Of a DNA stretch of 13,614 bases, positions 1 to 6,646 are shown piece after piece. The position numbers were made by a program, and so were the translations under genes. The notes beneath the pieces are model-generated. The model was not told the origin of the DNA. It saw only the letters and a program-made list of their open reading frames with translations, and made no database searches. Numbering within the stretch: position 1 is the stretch's first letter; each line of letters starts with the position of its first letter. The stretch is from Candidatus Omnitrophota bacterium (GTDB lineage Bacteria; Omnitrophota; 4484-213), in contig DAOWIN010000143.1 of the NCBI GenBank assembly GCA_030640885.1, forward strand, positions 1-13,614, given 5' to 3'.

Positions 1-140
1 TCAACCCCTTCGCCAATCGTGGTTCGCAGATGCTCGCAGCCGGGTACCATGTCGTGAATGTAAACGTAGTACGACTGGATGTTCATGTACGCGAGTTTTC
101 TCGTCAACAGAATCATCGTCTCTTCGCAGTTGTTCACCCA
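1..140 (-). pseudogene. Lysine 2,3-aminomutase-like fragment joined in frame to gspJ
   Basis: The last ~47 codons before the window edge include NNCEETM, YYVYIHDMVPG and CEHLRTTIGEGV. These align without gaps to the C-terminal part of KamA-type radical SAM lysine 2,3-aminomutases, whose corresponding stretch from memory reads GVND...M..L...L....RPYYLYQCD...G.EHFRT...KG. This has no place in a pseudopilin. The codons here favour C and G at third positions, unlike the neighbours. The join lies near 135-146. It is either a chimeric assembly or amplification product, or a real recombination. The family call is from memory of conserved residues. Confidence 0.6.
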
Positions 141-632
141 GCAGTATCCCTCTTCTTCCTCGTCAAAGCGATAATAACTAAAATTTAGTTTTTGGACAGA
201 AGAAAGAAATTCTTGAAGCGGGCTTTCCTCTTCTCCTGCTAAAATCTCTTTTTGCAATTGCTCTTGGCGATATAAAATCTTTTCTTCGGGATTAAAACTA
301 TAAGCAACCTTAGCTATTTCTCCCCCGCTCAAAAGGGGAAAGGAAAACCCTTGGCTATCTCCTCCAAATCCAATATCTGAAAAATCCAAACACTGCCGCA
401 GTTCATCGCCCATTTTCTCTAAACTTAGAATAACTTTGCGTTCCTTTATGTTAACATCCTTAAATCTTTGATAGGTATTCACCCCCAAAGCAAAGGTAGA
501 GTAAACAGCTATCATCACAATGGAAAGAATGCTGATGGTAATTAGAAGTTCAATTAAAGTAAACCCAGTTTCCCAGTTTCCCAGTTCCCCAGCTTCCCTG
601 CTGGGCGTCTGGGTAACTTTTCTATTCCTCAT
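1..632 (-). CDS. gspJ: GspJ-like minor pseudopilin, partial, chimeric 3' end
   Basis: This frame runs from ATG at 632 off the left edge, with about 210 codons visible. The leader MRNRKVTQTPSREAG-ELGNWETG is followed by the prepilin motif GFTLIELL and a hydrophobic helix (LITISILSIVMIAVYSTFAL), as expected for a type II secretion minor pseudopilin processed at G/F by prepilin peptidase. The following region (TYQRF, LEKMGDELRQ, LNFSYYRFDEEEEGYCW) fits GspJ. The start overlaps the upstream gene's stop by 11 bases. From about position 146 leftward the protein stops looking like GspJ and instead resembles lysine 2,3-aminomutase, with visibly more GC-rich codons. Most of the leader is encoded by an 8-bp repeat array. 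Assignment to J rather than another minor pseudopilin rests on gene order (G, I, J) and the helix. Confidence 0.7.
   Translation of the reverse strand, partial: MRNRKVTQTPSREAGELGNWETGFTLIELLITISILSIVMIAVYSTFALGVNTYQRFKDVNIKERKVILSLEKMGDELRQCLDFSDIGFGGDSQGFSFPLLSGGEIAKVAYSFNPEEKILYRQEQLQKEILAGEEESPLQEFLSSVQKLNFSYYRFDEEEEGYCWVNNCEETMILLTRKLAYMNIQSYYVYIHDMVPGCEHLRTTIGEGV
564..615. repeat. Family A octamer array in the gspJ leader
   Basis: Units of CCCAGTTT type on the left arm meet CTGGGCGT-type units on the right arm around a short centre (cttccctg). Read on the minus strand, the array encodes most of the GspJ leader peptide and stops exactly at the Gly of the prepilin cleavage site. Confidence 0.9.
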
Positions 633-1092
633 CAGTGTAATCAGTGATACTTTTCATCAGTGTAATCAGTGATACTTCTTCATTATGGCTCTCTTTCATT
701 GTCCAAACTCGCAAAGTAACCTCATTTAAATCTTCGCTCAAATCCAAAACCTCTTCTGCTTCCACGGGACTTGCCTCCAAACTCCAGTTCTCGCCACCAG
801 ACTGCCCTGTTTCTATCCCGCCTTCTTCTTTTACCTGTTCTTCTATTTCATGGAGCCTCGTTTCCAAAGACTGTAGGGCACAAAGGCGATTCTCTGTTTT
901 TTGAAGAGCATTTAAGCAGTTGATAAAAATGGCTATACACCCTACCAAACCAATAGACAAAACTATTACACTGATTAGAAGCTCAATGAGGGCGAACCCT
1001 TTATCACTGATTGCACTGATGCAAGATTGATTACACTGATTAAATTTATCAATGCTCTTATCAGTGGCATCAGTGTTCCTCATCAGTGTCAT
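622..1092 (-). CDS. gspI: GspI-like minor pseudopilin
   Basis: A minor pseudopilin of the type II secretion pseudopilus, about 156 residues. A long leader is followed by the cleavage motif KGFALIELL and a hydrophobic helix (ISVIVLSIGLVGCIAIFIN). The next stretch, TENRLCALQSLETRLHEIEEQ, fits the GspI pattern of a charged helix after the membrane segment. The ATG at 1092 is preferred over TTG at 1107 because GGGAGGA lies 6 bases upstream of it and it overlaps the gspG stop as TGATG. Both the leader (MTLMRNTDATDK...) and the last ~15 residues (SLITLMKSITDYTDEE) are encoded by 9-bp ATCAGTG-type repeat units. Prepilin identity is strong; the I subtype is inferred from order and this helix. Confidence 0.75.
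   Translation of the reverse strand: MTLMRNTDATDKSIDKFNQCNQSCISAISDKGFALIELLISVIVLSIGLVGCIAIFINCLNALQKTENRLCALQSLETRLHEIEEQVKEEGGIETGQSGGENWSLEASPVEAEEVLDLSEDLNEVTLRVWTMKESHNEEVSLITLMKSITDYTDEE
631..680. repeat. Family B array, gspI 3' end / gspJ start
   Basis: Two nearly identical 25-base copies, starting at 631 and 656, each contain two ATCAGTG blocks. Because the period is 25, the two copies are read in different frames (LITLMKS versus ITDYTDE). The array supplies the gspJ ATG. Confidence 0.85.
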
Positions 1093-1099
1093 CAGTGTT
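1003..1099. repeat. Family B palindromic array in the gspI leader
   Basis: The left arm (about 1004-1041) carries CACTGAT blocks, the centre is aaatttatcaatgctctt, and the right arm (about 1059-1098) carries the complementary ATCAGTG blocks. Spacing between blocks is mostly 2 bases. The array encodes the gspI leader and creates the TGATG junction with gspG. Confidence 0.85.
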
Positions 1100-1601
1100 C
1101 CTCCCAATTAACCACATCATCTTGCGTGCCTGCTTTCCCATCAGCGCCTAAAGAAGAAAGATCATAACTGCTGGGGTTATGCTCCCCGGGGAATTTATAA
1201 ACATAGTTCCTGCTCCAGGGGTCAAGTGATTTCTTTTTGATATAAGGACCTTTCCAGTTATCTTCTCCTGCCGGTTTACTTTTTAAAGCATCTAAACTTT
1301 GTGGATAATGCCCCATATCCATTTCATAAAGGTCCAAAGCCAAAGAAAGGCTTGCTTCAATATCTGTTTTGGCTACTGATTGCCTTGCTTGTTCAGAACG
1401 TCCGCTTAAACGAGGACTAATCATCGCCGCCAAAATGCTAATAATGATTACTACCAGCATTAGTTCAATTAAAGTAAACCCAGTTTCCCAGTTTCCCAGT
1501 TTCCCAGTTTCCCAGTTTCCCAGTTTCCCTGCTGGGTGACTGGGCGTTTGGGTGACTGGGCGTCTGGGCGTCTGGGCATCTGGGCGTCTGTTTTTCATCA
1601 T
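1092..1601 (-). CDS. gspG: GspG, major pseudopilin of type II secretion
   Basis: The major pseudopilin subunit (169 aa precursor). A 41-residue leader ends in the cleavage motif TGFTLIELMLVV, followed by the membrane helix (IIISILAAMISPRL). The C-terminal half shows GspG hallmarks: LDLYEMDMGHYPQSLDAL, WKGPYIKKKSLDPWSRNY, YKFPGEHNPSSYDLSSLGADG and TQDDVVNW. The last segment matches the calcium-binding loop of GspG, which separates it from type IV pilins. The start ATG overlaps the upstream stop as ATGA; a second ATG follows directly. Nearly all the leader (DAQTPRRPVTQTPSHPAG, KLGNWETG twice) is encoded by an octamer array, so unit gain or loss would shift the frame before the mature domain. 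Confidence 0.93.
   Translation of the reverse strand: MMKNRRPDAQTPRRPVTQTPSHPAGKLGNWETGKLGNWETGFTLIELMLVVIIISILAAMISPRLSGRSEQARQSVAKTDIEASLSLALDLYEMDMGHYPQSLDALKSKPAGEDNWKGPYIKKKSLDPWSRNYVYKFPGEHNPSSYDLSSLGADGKAGTQDDVVNWEEH
1099..1105 (-). promoter_or_regulatory. Ribosome binding site deciding the gspI start
   Basis: GGGAGGA lies 6 bases before ATG 1092 and inside the last codons of gspG. It selects ATG 1092 over TTG 1107 and suggests translational coupling. Confidence 0.75.
1479..1590. repeat. Family A octamer array in the gspG leader
   Basis: Six CCCAGTTT units (1479-1526) are followed by a turn (ccctgctggg) and about eight CTGGGCGT/CTGGGTGA-type units. The two arms are complementary in the CCCAG/CTGGG block. 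Three units make 24 bases, giving the 8-residue protein period KLGNWETG. Confidence 0.93.
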
Positions 1602-2134
1602 TTTATTTTCACCCCGCTGATAAGCATATCTCCTTTTAAAAGCTCTGATTCTTTATCTTTGCGCTTCAAAGATAATTTCTTTACTCTTAAAAGAAAATCG
1701 GAATTGTGGAGATAATAAAGAAAACCGGCAATTTTATCTATATGAGATTCAAATCGCAATTGCACATCATACTCTTTATATCCTTCTTTTTTATCTTTTT
1801 TCTTTTTTTGAGTTTGCGGTTGCATATCTGTTAAAGACAATTCGGCTCTTTGGGCTAATTGCTCTATTTCTCTGAGCAAATTAGCAGCTATCTCTTCGTC
1901 CGAACCCTTGATGTTTAAATATGGACGATAGTTTTTATAATCTCGTTCAATGTTTTCTTTTTGAGCTAAAAGAATTAATCCCTTCTTGAAATTTGCTTCT
2001 TCCAAATAAATTTTTTGCTTTAAAGAAAACAATTTATCTGCGAAAGGAATAAACATAAAAGAACGCAGAAAAAAAATAGCAAGTAAAGCAATTATGGTGT
2101 AAAATAAGGTTTTTTCTTTTTTAGAAAAAGTCAT
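1598..2134 (-). CDS. GspM/PilO-like inner-membrane protein
   Basis: A 178-residue protein with a cytoplasmic start (MTFSKKEKT), one membrane helix (LFYTIIALLAIFFLRSFMFI), a helical stretch (about 35-75), a lysine-rich loop (QKKKKDKKEG) and a C-terminal alpha/beta segment (YDVQLRFESHIDKIAGFLYYLH, then RVKKLSLKRK). This is the plan of GspM and PilO, which pair with GspL or PilN to couple the assembly ATPase to the pseudopilus. It starts 2 bases after the GspL-like stop and shares ATGA with gspG. Sequence similarity in this family is low, so the call leans on topology, length and position between the L-like and G genes. Confidence 0.7.
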   Translation of the reverse strand: MTFSKKEKTLFYTIIALLAIFFLRSFMFIPFADKLFSLKQKIYLEEANFKKGLILLAQKENIERDYKNYRPYLNIKGSDEEIAANLLREIEQLAQRAELSLTDMQPQTQKKKKDKKEGYKEYDVQLRFESHIDKIAGFLYYLHNSDFLLRVKKLSLKRKDKESELLKGDMLISGVKIK

Positions 2135-2136
2135 TT

Positions 2137-3606
2137 TCAGGCTTCGGGTTTTTCTTTCTGGCTTGTAGCCTGCGGCTTGTAGCCTGCGGCTTCTACCGGT
2201 GCCACAATCTCAAACTCGCTAATTTCTTCATCCTTTAGTTTCTTTTTGGTTGTGTATCTTGTTTCTACATTGTTAAAGCAGGGCGTTCCCTCCAGAATAT
2301 TCACAAGATTAAAGATATCTGACATTACATTTCCATAACCCCGCAATACCACCCCTTGGGTTTGATGGAAATTAATACTTCTTAAGGTAATTCTATCCGG
2401 AATAACCCTGTGAATCTCATATAGACAATTAAGAACCGAACCCCGTACATCCAAACGTTGTTTAACTACTCCCATCGTATTTTGCATCCCGGTTAGATCT
2501 CTTATCTCCGGAGCAATTTGTCCATAACAATTAGTTAATTCGTTTAGATATCGCTCTTTCTTATACACCTCTACTGCAAATATCCCGCTGACAACAAGCA
2601 AAAAATAAAGCAAAAGACTCCCACATAAAGTAAGTTCTTTTACTTTTGTTTTTAATGAACGCCTTGTTTCTATTTCCGGCAAAACAAAGGAGATATTCTC
2701 CTCCCTGCTTATTGCTAAACCACAAATTGCCGAAATTGATATATGTTCAGGGATCTTCCCCGCAGAATGGCAAATTTCTGTAGGGTGAGAAATTGCTTCC
2801 ATTGGTAGATTGAGTTCTTTTTCTAAAGAAGTAACTAACTCTTGCGAGATAAGTTTAGCTCCACTCAAAAAAATTCTGACTGGTTTCTTTTGCGGCTCCT
2901 TAGCTTGAAAAATAATTAAGGCATGCTTTATTTTGTCAGCAAATTCCCTTTCCTTTCCTTCTTCCAGAAATGCCTCTGCCTTCTGAGCAATGCTGCGGGT
3001 AAAAATAAGTTCATCCTTATGAAAAACTATAAAATCTGTAAAATCTTGGTCAATATCCAATAAAAGATAGAACTTTGTCGGGTCAAGCTGGAAAGAAAAT
3101 TGGCGGGAAAACCGCTGAGTAAACCACCTTAAAACTCCGTAAGAACTTAATTCTATTCTCTCTGGATAAAGATTTGCTTTTTTTGATATATTAAACAGGC
3201 TTTTTGCAACCTCGCGTTGAACTATAGCCGCAAGAACATCAATATAATCGTTATCTTTACTTCCGCTTAAAATCTGATAGGCACTAACACTTTCTTCTTG
3301 AAAGTAGGGTATTTCTTTTTCTATCTGCAAAGAAAGGTTTTTGTCTATCTTTTCGGCATCAACGGAAGGAAATTTAAAATTTCGCACTATTATTTGATTG
3401 CGAGATAGACAGAAACTTATATTTTGAGATTTTAAATTTAATCTTCTTAATGAATCCTTTAAGATTTTTGCTCTCTCTTCTAAAAATGCCTCCGGAGGGA
3501 TTTGTTGAACAAAAATCTTAACAATCTTTTGACCCGTGAAAGAATCTTTATAAGCGACTATTTTAAACCACTGATCAGTTGTTTCTATAATTAGATTGAC
3601 TTTCAT
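2137..3606 (-). CDS. GspL-like protein (PilM-PilN type fusion)
   Basis: A 489-residue protein with an actin-like PilM/GspL cytoplasmic domain (about 1-310). Visible parts are CLSRNQIIVRNFKFPSVDAE, LQIEKEIPYF (a PilM hallmark), FYLLLDIDQDFTDFIVF and KPVRIFLSGAKL. One membrane helix follows (about 328-348, TLCGSLLLYFLLVVSGIFAV), then a PilN-like periplasmic part (LYEIHRVIPDRITLRSINFH, VVLRGYGNVMSDIFNLVNIL). The combination equals GspL, which links GspE to GspM. ATG 3606 is the natural start. The C-terminal tail EAAGYKPQATSQKEKPEA is repeat-derived (agcctgcggcttgt units at 2164-2190) and looks like added low-complexity sequence. Confidence 0.85.
   Translation of the reverse strand: MKVNLIIETTDQWFKIVAYKDSFTGQKIVKIFVQQIPPEAFLEERAKILKDSLRRLNLKSQNISFCLSRNQIIVRNFKFPSVDAEKIDKNLSLQIEKEIPYFQEESVSAYQILSGSKDNDYIDVLAAIVQREVAKSLFNISKKANLYPERIELSSYGVLRWFTQRFSRQFSFQLDPTKFYLLLDIDQDFTDFIVFHKDELIFTRSIAQKAEAFLEEGKEREFADKIKHALIIFQAKEPQKKPVRIFLSGAKLISQELVTSLEKELNLPMEAISHPTEICHSAGKIPEHISISAICGLAISREENISFVLPEIETRRSLKTKVKELTLCGSLLLYFLLVVSGIFAVEVYKKERYLNELTNCYGQIAPEIRDLTGMQNTMGVVKQRLDVRGSVLNCLYEIHRVIPDRITLRSINFHQTQGVVLRGYGNVMSDIFNLVNILEGTPCFNNVETRYTTKKKLKDEEISEFEIVAPVEAAGYKPQATSQKEKPEA
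2160..2193. repeat. Family C units in the GspL-like tail
   Basis: The sequence GGCTTGTAGCCTGC is repeated twice with a 14-base period (2 x 7) just before the stop. It encodes GYKPQ and gives the protein a repeat-made tail. Units resemble the arms of the arrays at 3607 and 11747. Confidence 0.7.
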
Positions 3607-3712
3607 GATAAAGCTTCAGGTCTCAAGCCACAGGCTACAGGCAAGAAAAGAAACAAAATCTTAGATATTAGGTTTCTTACTTGAAGCTTGCAGCTTGAAG
3701 CTTGCAGCCTGT
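3607..3712. repeat. Family C palindromic heptamer array, copy 1
   Basis: This fills the whole gspF-gspL gap. The left arm has CAGGCTA-type 7-bp units and the right arm GCTTGMA units. Between them lies a non-tandem core of about 40 bases (gcaagaaaagaaac to aggtttcttacttg). A similar core lies in the opposite orientation at 11747-11852. No other feature is seen in this gap. Confidence 0.85.
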
Positions 3713-4759
3713 TTACCTCGCTAACAAGTTCATTTGGAATATCGGCAAAAGCATAGCTATAATCACTGCCCCCAAAATTAAACCCAAAACCAAAATGATT
3801 GCCGGCTCAATAAGAGAAGTAGCCATTTTTAAATCTATCTCCACCTGCTGGCTATAACCATTAGCTAATTCCTCTAACACCTCTTGCAAATTCTCAGATT
3901 TTTCGCCTACGGAGACCATTCGTTTAAAATAAGGCGGAAAAGAACGTAAATTATGCATAGCATCGCTTAAAGACAAGCCGGAGATGACCTTTTCTCTCGC
4001 TTGTTCTATTTCCTTTATCATTTGGTAATTATCCAAAGAAGGAGCGGCAACCTTCAATGCCTCAAATACGGAAACCCCTCCGTTTAGAAGGAGAACTAAA
4101 CTGCGTGCAAAGCGAGCAAGAGCTTCATTCTTCATTATTTTTCCCAAAAAAGGCAGGTTCATTTTTAGCTGCTTAATAGTTGCGGAGCTTTGCGGATTCT
4201 CACGGCGGGAAAAAGAAAAAAACCCCAATAAACCAATTACTGCCAAAATTACCCAAAACCAAACATTGGAAAAAATTTTGCCTCCTTGCAAAAGAATCTT
4301 GGTTGGCAAAGGCAAATTTTCACCAAAATCAGTAAAAATCACACCAAGCCGCGGAATAACAAAAGTAAATAAAACCAAAATAGTAACCACTCCCATCAAA
4401 AACATAAAAATAGGATAGGCTAAAGCCGCTTGTATTTTTCTCTTTAGCTCTTCCTGAGAAGACATAAAGGCACTTATTTGAATTAAAGCCTCCTCTAAAC
4501 GGCCAACACTCTCGCCGGTTTTTATAATGCTTACATAAAGAGGCGGAAAAAGATGGGGATATTCTCCTAAACTCTGCGAAAACATTTTCCCTTTTGCCAC
4601 TGCATCATACAATTTATGAATAACCTCCTTCATAGCCCCTTTATTTGTTTGCTCGTAAAGTATATTCAAAGCAGGAAGAAGTTTAACCTTTGATTTAATC
4701 AAACTCTTTAACTGCTGGGTAAAAAGGCTTATATCAGCAGATTTTATCTTTCTTTGCAT
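3713..4759 (-). CDS. gspF: GspF, inner-membrane platform protein
   Basis: The polytopic platform protein around which GspE drives pseudopilus assembly, 348 residues from ATG 4759. The first T2SSF domain shows ISLFTQQLKSLIKSKVKLLPALNIL and FPPLYVSIIKTGESVGRLEEAL. Membrane helices follow (about AYPIFMFLMGVVTILVLFTF, VWFWVILAVIGLLGFF). The second domain has LARFARSLVLLLNGGVSVFEAL and FPPYFKRMVSVGEKSENL, then a last helix (SLIEPAIILVLGLILGAVII). The frame stays open to GTG 4792, but those 11 codons are pure repeat, so ATG 4759 (inside CAGTGATG) is preferred; no clear Shine-Dalgarno sequence is visible. The usual N-terminal ~50-60 residues before the first domain are missing, which makes this a short GspF. 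Confidence 0.92.
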   Translation of the reverse strand: MQRKIKSADISLFTQQLKSLIKSKVKLLPALNILYEQTNKGAMKEVIHKLYDAVAKGKMFSQSLGEYPHLFPPLYVSIIKTGESVGRLEEALIQISAFMSSQEELKRKIQAALAYPIFMFLMGVVTILVLFTFVIPRLGVIFTDFGENLPLPTKILLQGGKIFSNVWFWVILAVIGLLGFFSFSRRENPQSSATIKQLKMNLPFLGKIMKNEALARFARSLVLLLNGGVSVFEALKVAAPSLDNYQMIKEIEQAREKVISGLSLSDAMHNLRSFPPYFKRMVSVGEKSENLQEVLEELANGYSQQVEIDLKMATSLIEPAIILVLGLILGAVIIAMLLPIFQMNLLAR

Positions 4760-4836
4760 CACTGATTGCACTGATAGAACCACTGATTGCACTGATGAAT
4801 TATCAGTGTCATCATTTTAAATCAGTGGCATCAGTG
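4758..4836. repeat. Family B palindromic array between gspE and gspF
   Basis: The left arm has CACTGAT blocks (4760-4797), the centre is gaatt, and the right arm has ATCAGTG blocks (4801-4836). It fills the gspE-gspF gap, reaches the gspE stop and contributes the gspF ATG. Transcribed, it could form a long interrupted hairpin. Confidence 0.85.
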
Positions 4837-6573
4837 CTATTCCATCTCCGTTACTCGTATCACCTCTTCTGGCGTCGTAATCCCTTCTGCAACCTTTTGC
4901 CAACCTTGTTGGCGCAAAATACTCATTCCCAATTCTCTGGCTTTTTCTTCAATTTGATTAGCTGAAGCCTTCTTCAGAATTAACTCTTTTATAGAATCCT
5001 CAATGACTAAAAACTCATAAATAGCAGTTCTGCCTTTATAACCGGTAAATTTGCAAGATTCACATCCCTTCCCTCGGTATATCTTGCCTTTCATTTTCAT
5101 CTTTCGTTGTTCCTCTGTTATCATTTTGCTAAAATAACTATCTTTTCTACGCGGGTCTGTCATCGGCTCGCTGGATTTCTGTTTACACTTTGGGCAAATT
5201 TTTCTTACTAATCTCTGAGCAATAAACGCCTCCACAGAAGAAGCAATCAAATAGGGTTCAATGCCCATATCTAAAAGACGAGCTGGACCAGTCCAGGCAT
5301 CGTTGGTATGCAAAGTGCTAAAAACCAGATGTCCGGTAAGGGCAGTTTTAATTGCTAAATCAGCAGTTTCCAAATCACGCACCTCTCCAATCATCATTAT
5401 ATCAGGATCGTGGCGAAGTATACTGCGTAAAGCATTAGCAAAACTTAGGTTCACCTCGGGATTAACTTGGATCTGAGTTATCCCCGGAAGTTCATATTCA
5501 ACGGGATCTTCCACCGTAATTATCTTTCTATCCGGGGAATTAATATAGGAAAGGCAGGTATAAAGAGTGGTGGTTTTGCCACTGCCGGTGGGACCGGTGA
5601 GGAAAATAATACCATGAGGTTTTTTAACAAACCCTTTTATCTTTTCTAAATCCTGCGGCAAAAAACCTAATCGCTCTAAATCAAAAAGCATCTGCGTGGG
5701 CAAAATTCTAATTACTATATCCTCTCCATAAAGCGTAGGTAAAGTAGAAATTCTTAAATCTATTTCTTGAGCTCCTAATCGGACCTTTGCCCGCCCATCC
5801 TGCGGCTGGCGCCGCTCTACCACATTCAAATCAGAAATAACCTTTATCCGTGAAATAATTGCGTTACGCAAAAACCTAATATTTTCTGGAACCGGCATAT
5901 CATAAAGAATACCATCGATGCGATGGCGAACCTTTACCTTTTCCCGCGATGGTTCAATATGAATATCAGTAGCCCCTGCCAAAACCGCTTCCTTTAATAA
6001 TTGGTCAACTAACTTGATTACTGACGCGCTCTGGGCTGACTTTTCTAAATCCTCTACTTCAGCTATCTCTTCTATCCCCCTTTCCCCTTTCCCTTTAACC
6101 TTTAACCTTTCACCTTCTTCCTCTAATATTCCTTCTACTGTGTCAGCAGCAACACCGTAATACTTCCTAATCGCATCTTCTATTTCCTTTTTAGGCACCC
6201 AAACGGGCTTAACATTGCATTTTAAGTTTAAGCTTATATCGTCTAAAACCTGCGCGTCCAAAGGATTAGATGTGGCGATAGTTAGGGTATTGTCTTTGAA
6301 CTTTATAGGAATAAATTTATAGTGCCAGATAAATTTCGCCGGCACTGTTTTGATTGCCTCCTTTTCTATAGAAATCTGTTTCAAACTCGGGTAGTAAGGA
6401 ATAGACAATTGCGAGGATAAAGCTGTGAGCAACTCACCTTCATTGATAAGACCCAAATCCAATAAAATCTTACCCAAAAGCTTTTTGTTTTCCTTTTGAT
6501 TTTCCAAAGCCTGCTTTAATTGCGACTCAGTAATAACCTTATTATTAACTAAAATTTCTCCTAATTTTGCCAT
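4837..6573 (-). CDS. gspE: GspE, secretion assembly ATPase
   Basis: A hexameric cytoplasmic ATPase of the type II secretion/type IV pilus family, 578 residues. The N-terminal MshEN/GspE-N domain (about 1-150) shows LGEILVNNKVITESQLKQAL and IPYYPSLKQI. The CTE/ATPase domain has ATDIHIEPS, Walker A GPTGSGKTTT, Asp box (ITVEDPVEY), Walker B DPDIMMIGEVRD, and His box TGHLVFSTLHTND. A zinc-binding tetracysteine site is formed by CPKC and CESC. The linker (about 150-165, ERLKVKGKGERG) is encoded by a 7-bp simple array. ATG 6573 has GGAGG 8 bases upstream. The gene follows atpD by only 73 bases of repeat, so it may be in the same transcript. A type IV pilus PilB is possible from this protein alone; GspG downstream favours type II secretion. 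Confidence 0.95.
   Translation of the reverse strand: MAKLGEILVNNKVITESQLKQALENQKENKKLLGKILLDLGLINEGELLTALSSQLSIPYYPSLKQISIEKEAIKTVPAKFIWHYKFIPIKFKDNTLTIATSNPLDAQVLDDISLNLKCNVKPVWVPKKEIEDAIRKYYGVAADTVEGILEEEGERLKVKGKGERGIEEIAEVEDLEKSAQSASVIKLVDQLLKEAVLAGATDIHIEPSREKVKVRHRIDGILYDMPVPENIRFLRNAIISRIKVISDLNVVERRQPQDGRAKVRLGAQEIDLRISTLPTLYGEDIVIRILPTQMLFDLERLGFLPQDLEKIKGFVKKPHGIIFLTGPTGSGKTTTLYTCLSYINSPDRKIITVEDPVEYELPGITQIQVNPEVNLSFANALRSILRHDPDIMMIGEVRDLETADLAIKTALTGHLVFSTLHTNDAWTGPARLLDMGIEPYLIASSVEAFIAQRLVRKICPKCKQKSSEPMTDPRRKDSYFSKMITEEQRKMKMKGKIYRGKGCESCKFTGYKGRTAIYEFLVIEDSIKELILKKASANQIEEKARELGMSILRQQGWQKVAEGITTPEEVIRVTEME
6076..6117. repeat. Family F heptamer-like array in the gspE linker
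   Basis: A run of CCCCTTT, CCCTTTAA and CCTTTAA-type units of about 7 bp. Read on the minus strand it encodes GERLKVKGKGERG between the N-terminal and ATPase domains, a place that tolerates length change. Confidence 0.7.
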
Positions 6574-6581
6574 ATTGAAAG

Positions 6582-6586
6582 CCTCC
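6582..6586 (-). promoter_or_regulatory. Shine-Dalgarno of gspE inside repeat
   Basis: GGAGG lies 8 bases before ATG 6573. It is a variant of the outermost CTGGG block of the adjoining octamer array (CTGGAGG), so the repeat edge supplies the ribosome binding site. Confidence 0.75.
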
Positions 6587-6645
6587 AGTTTCCCAGCAAC
6601 CCAGTTTCCCAGTTTCCCAGCTGGGCGTCTGGGTGGCTGGGTGAC
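6584..6645. repeat. Family A palindromic octamer array between atpD and gspE
   Basis: CCAGTTTC-type units (6584-6620) meet CTGGGCGT/CTGGGTGG-type units (6621-6645) with no real centre (CCCAG directly followed by CTGGG). It fills the gap between the ATP synthase and secretion genes. In RNA it would fold as stacked 5-bp stems separated by 3-base internal loops; there is no U-tract to suggest a normal terminator. Confidence 0.9.
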
Positions 6646-6646
6646 C

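Noticed and set aside
1479..1590. CRISPR-like periodic repeats
   Set aside because: Units are 7-9 bp, directly tandem, with no unique spacers and no cas genes; they form inverted arms instead.
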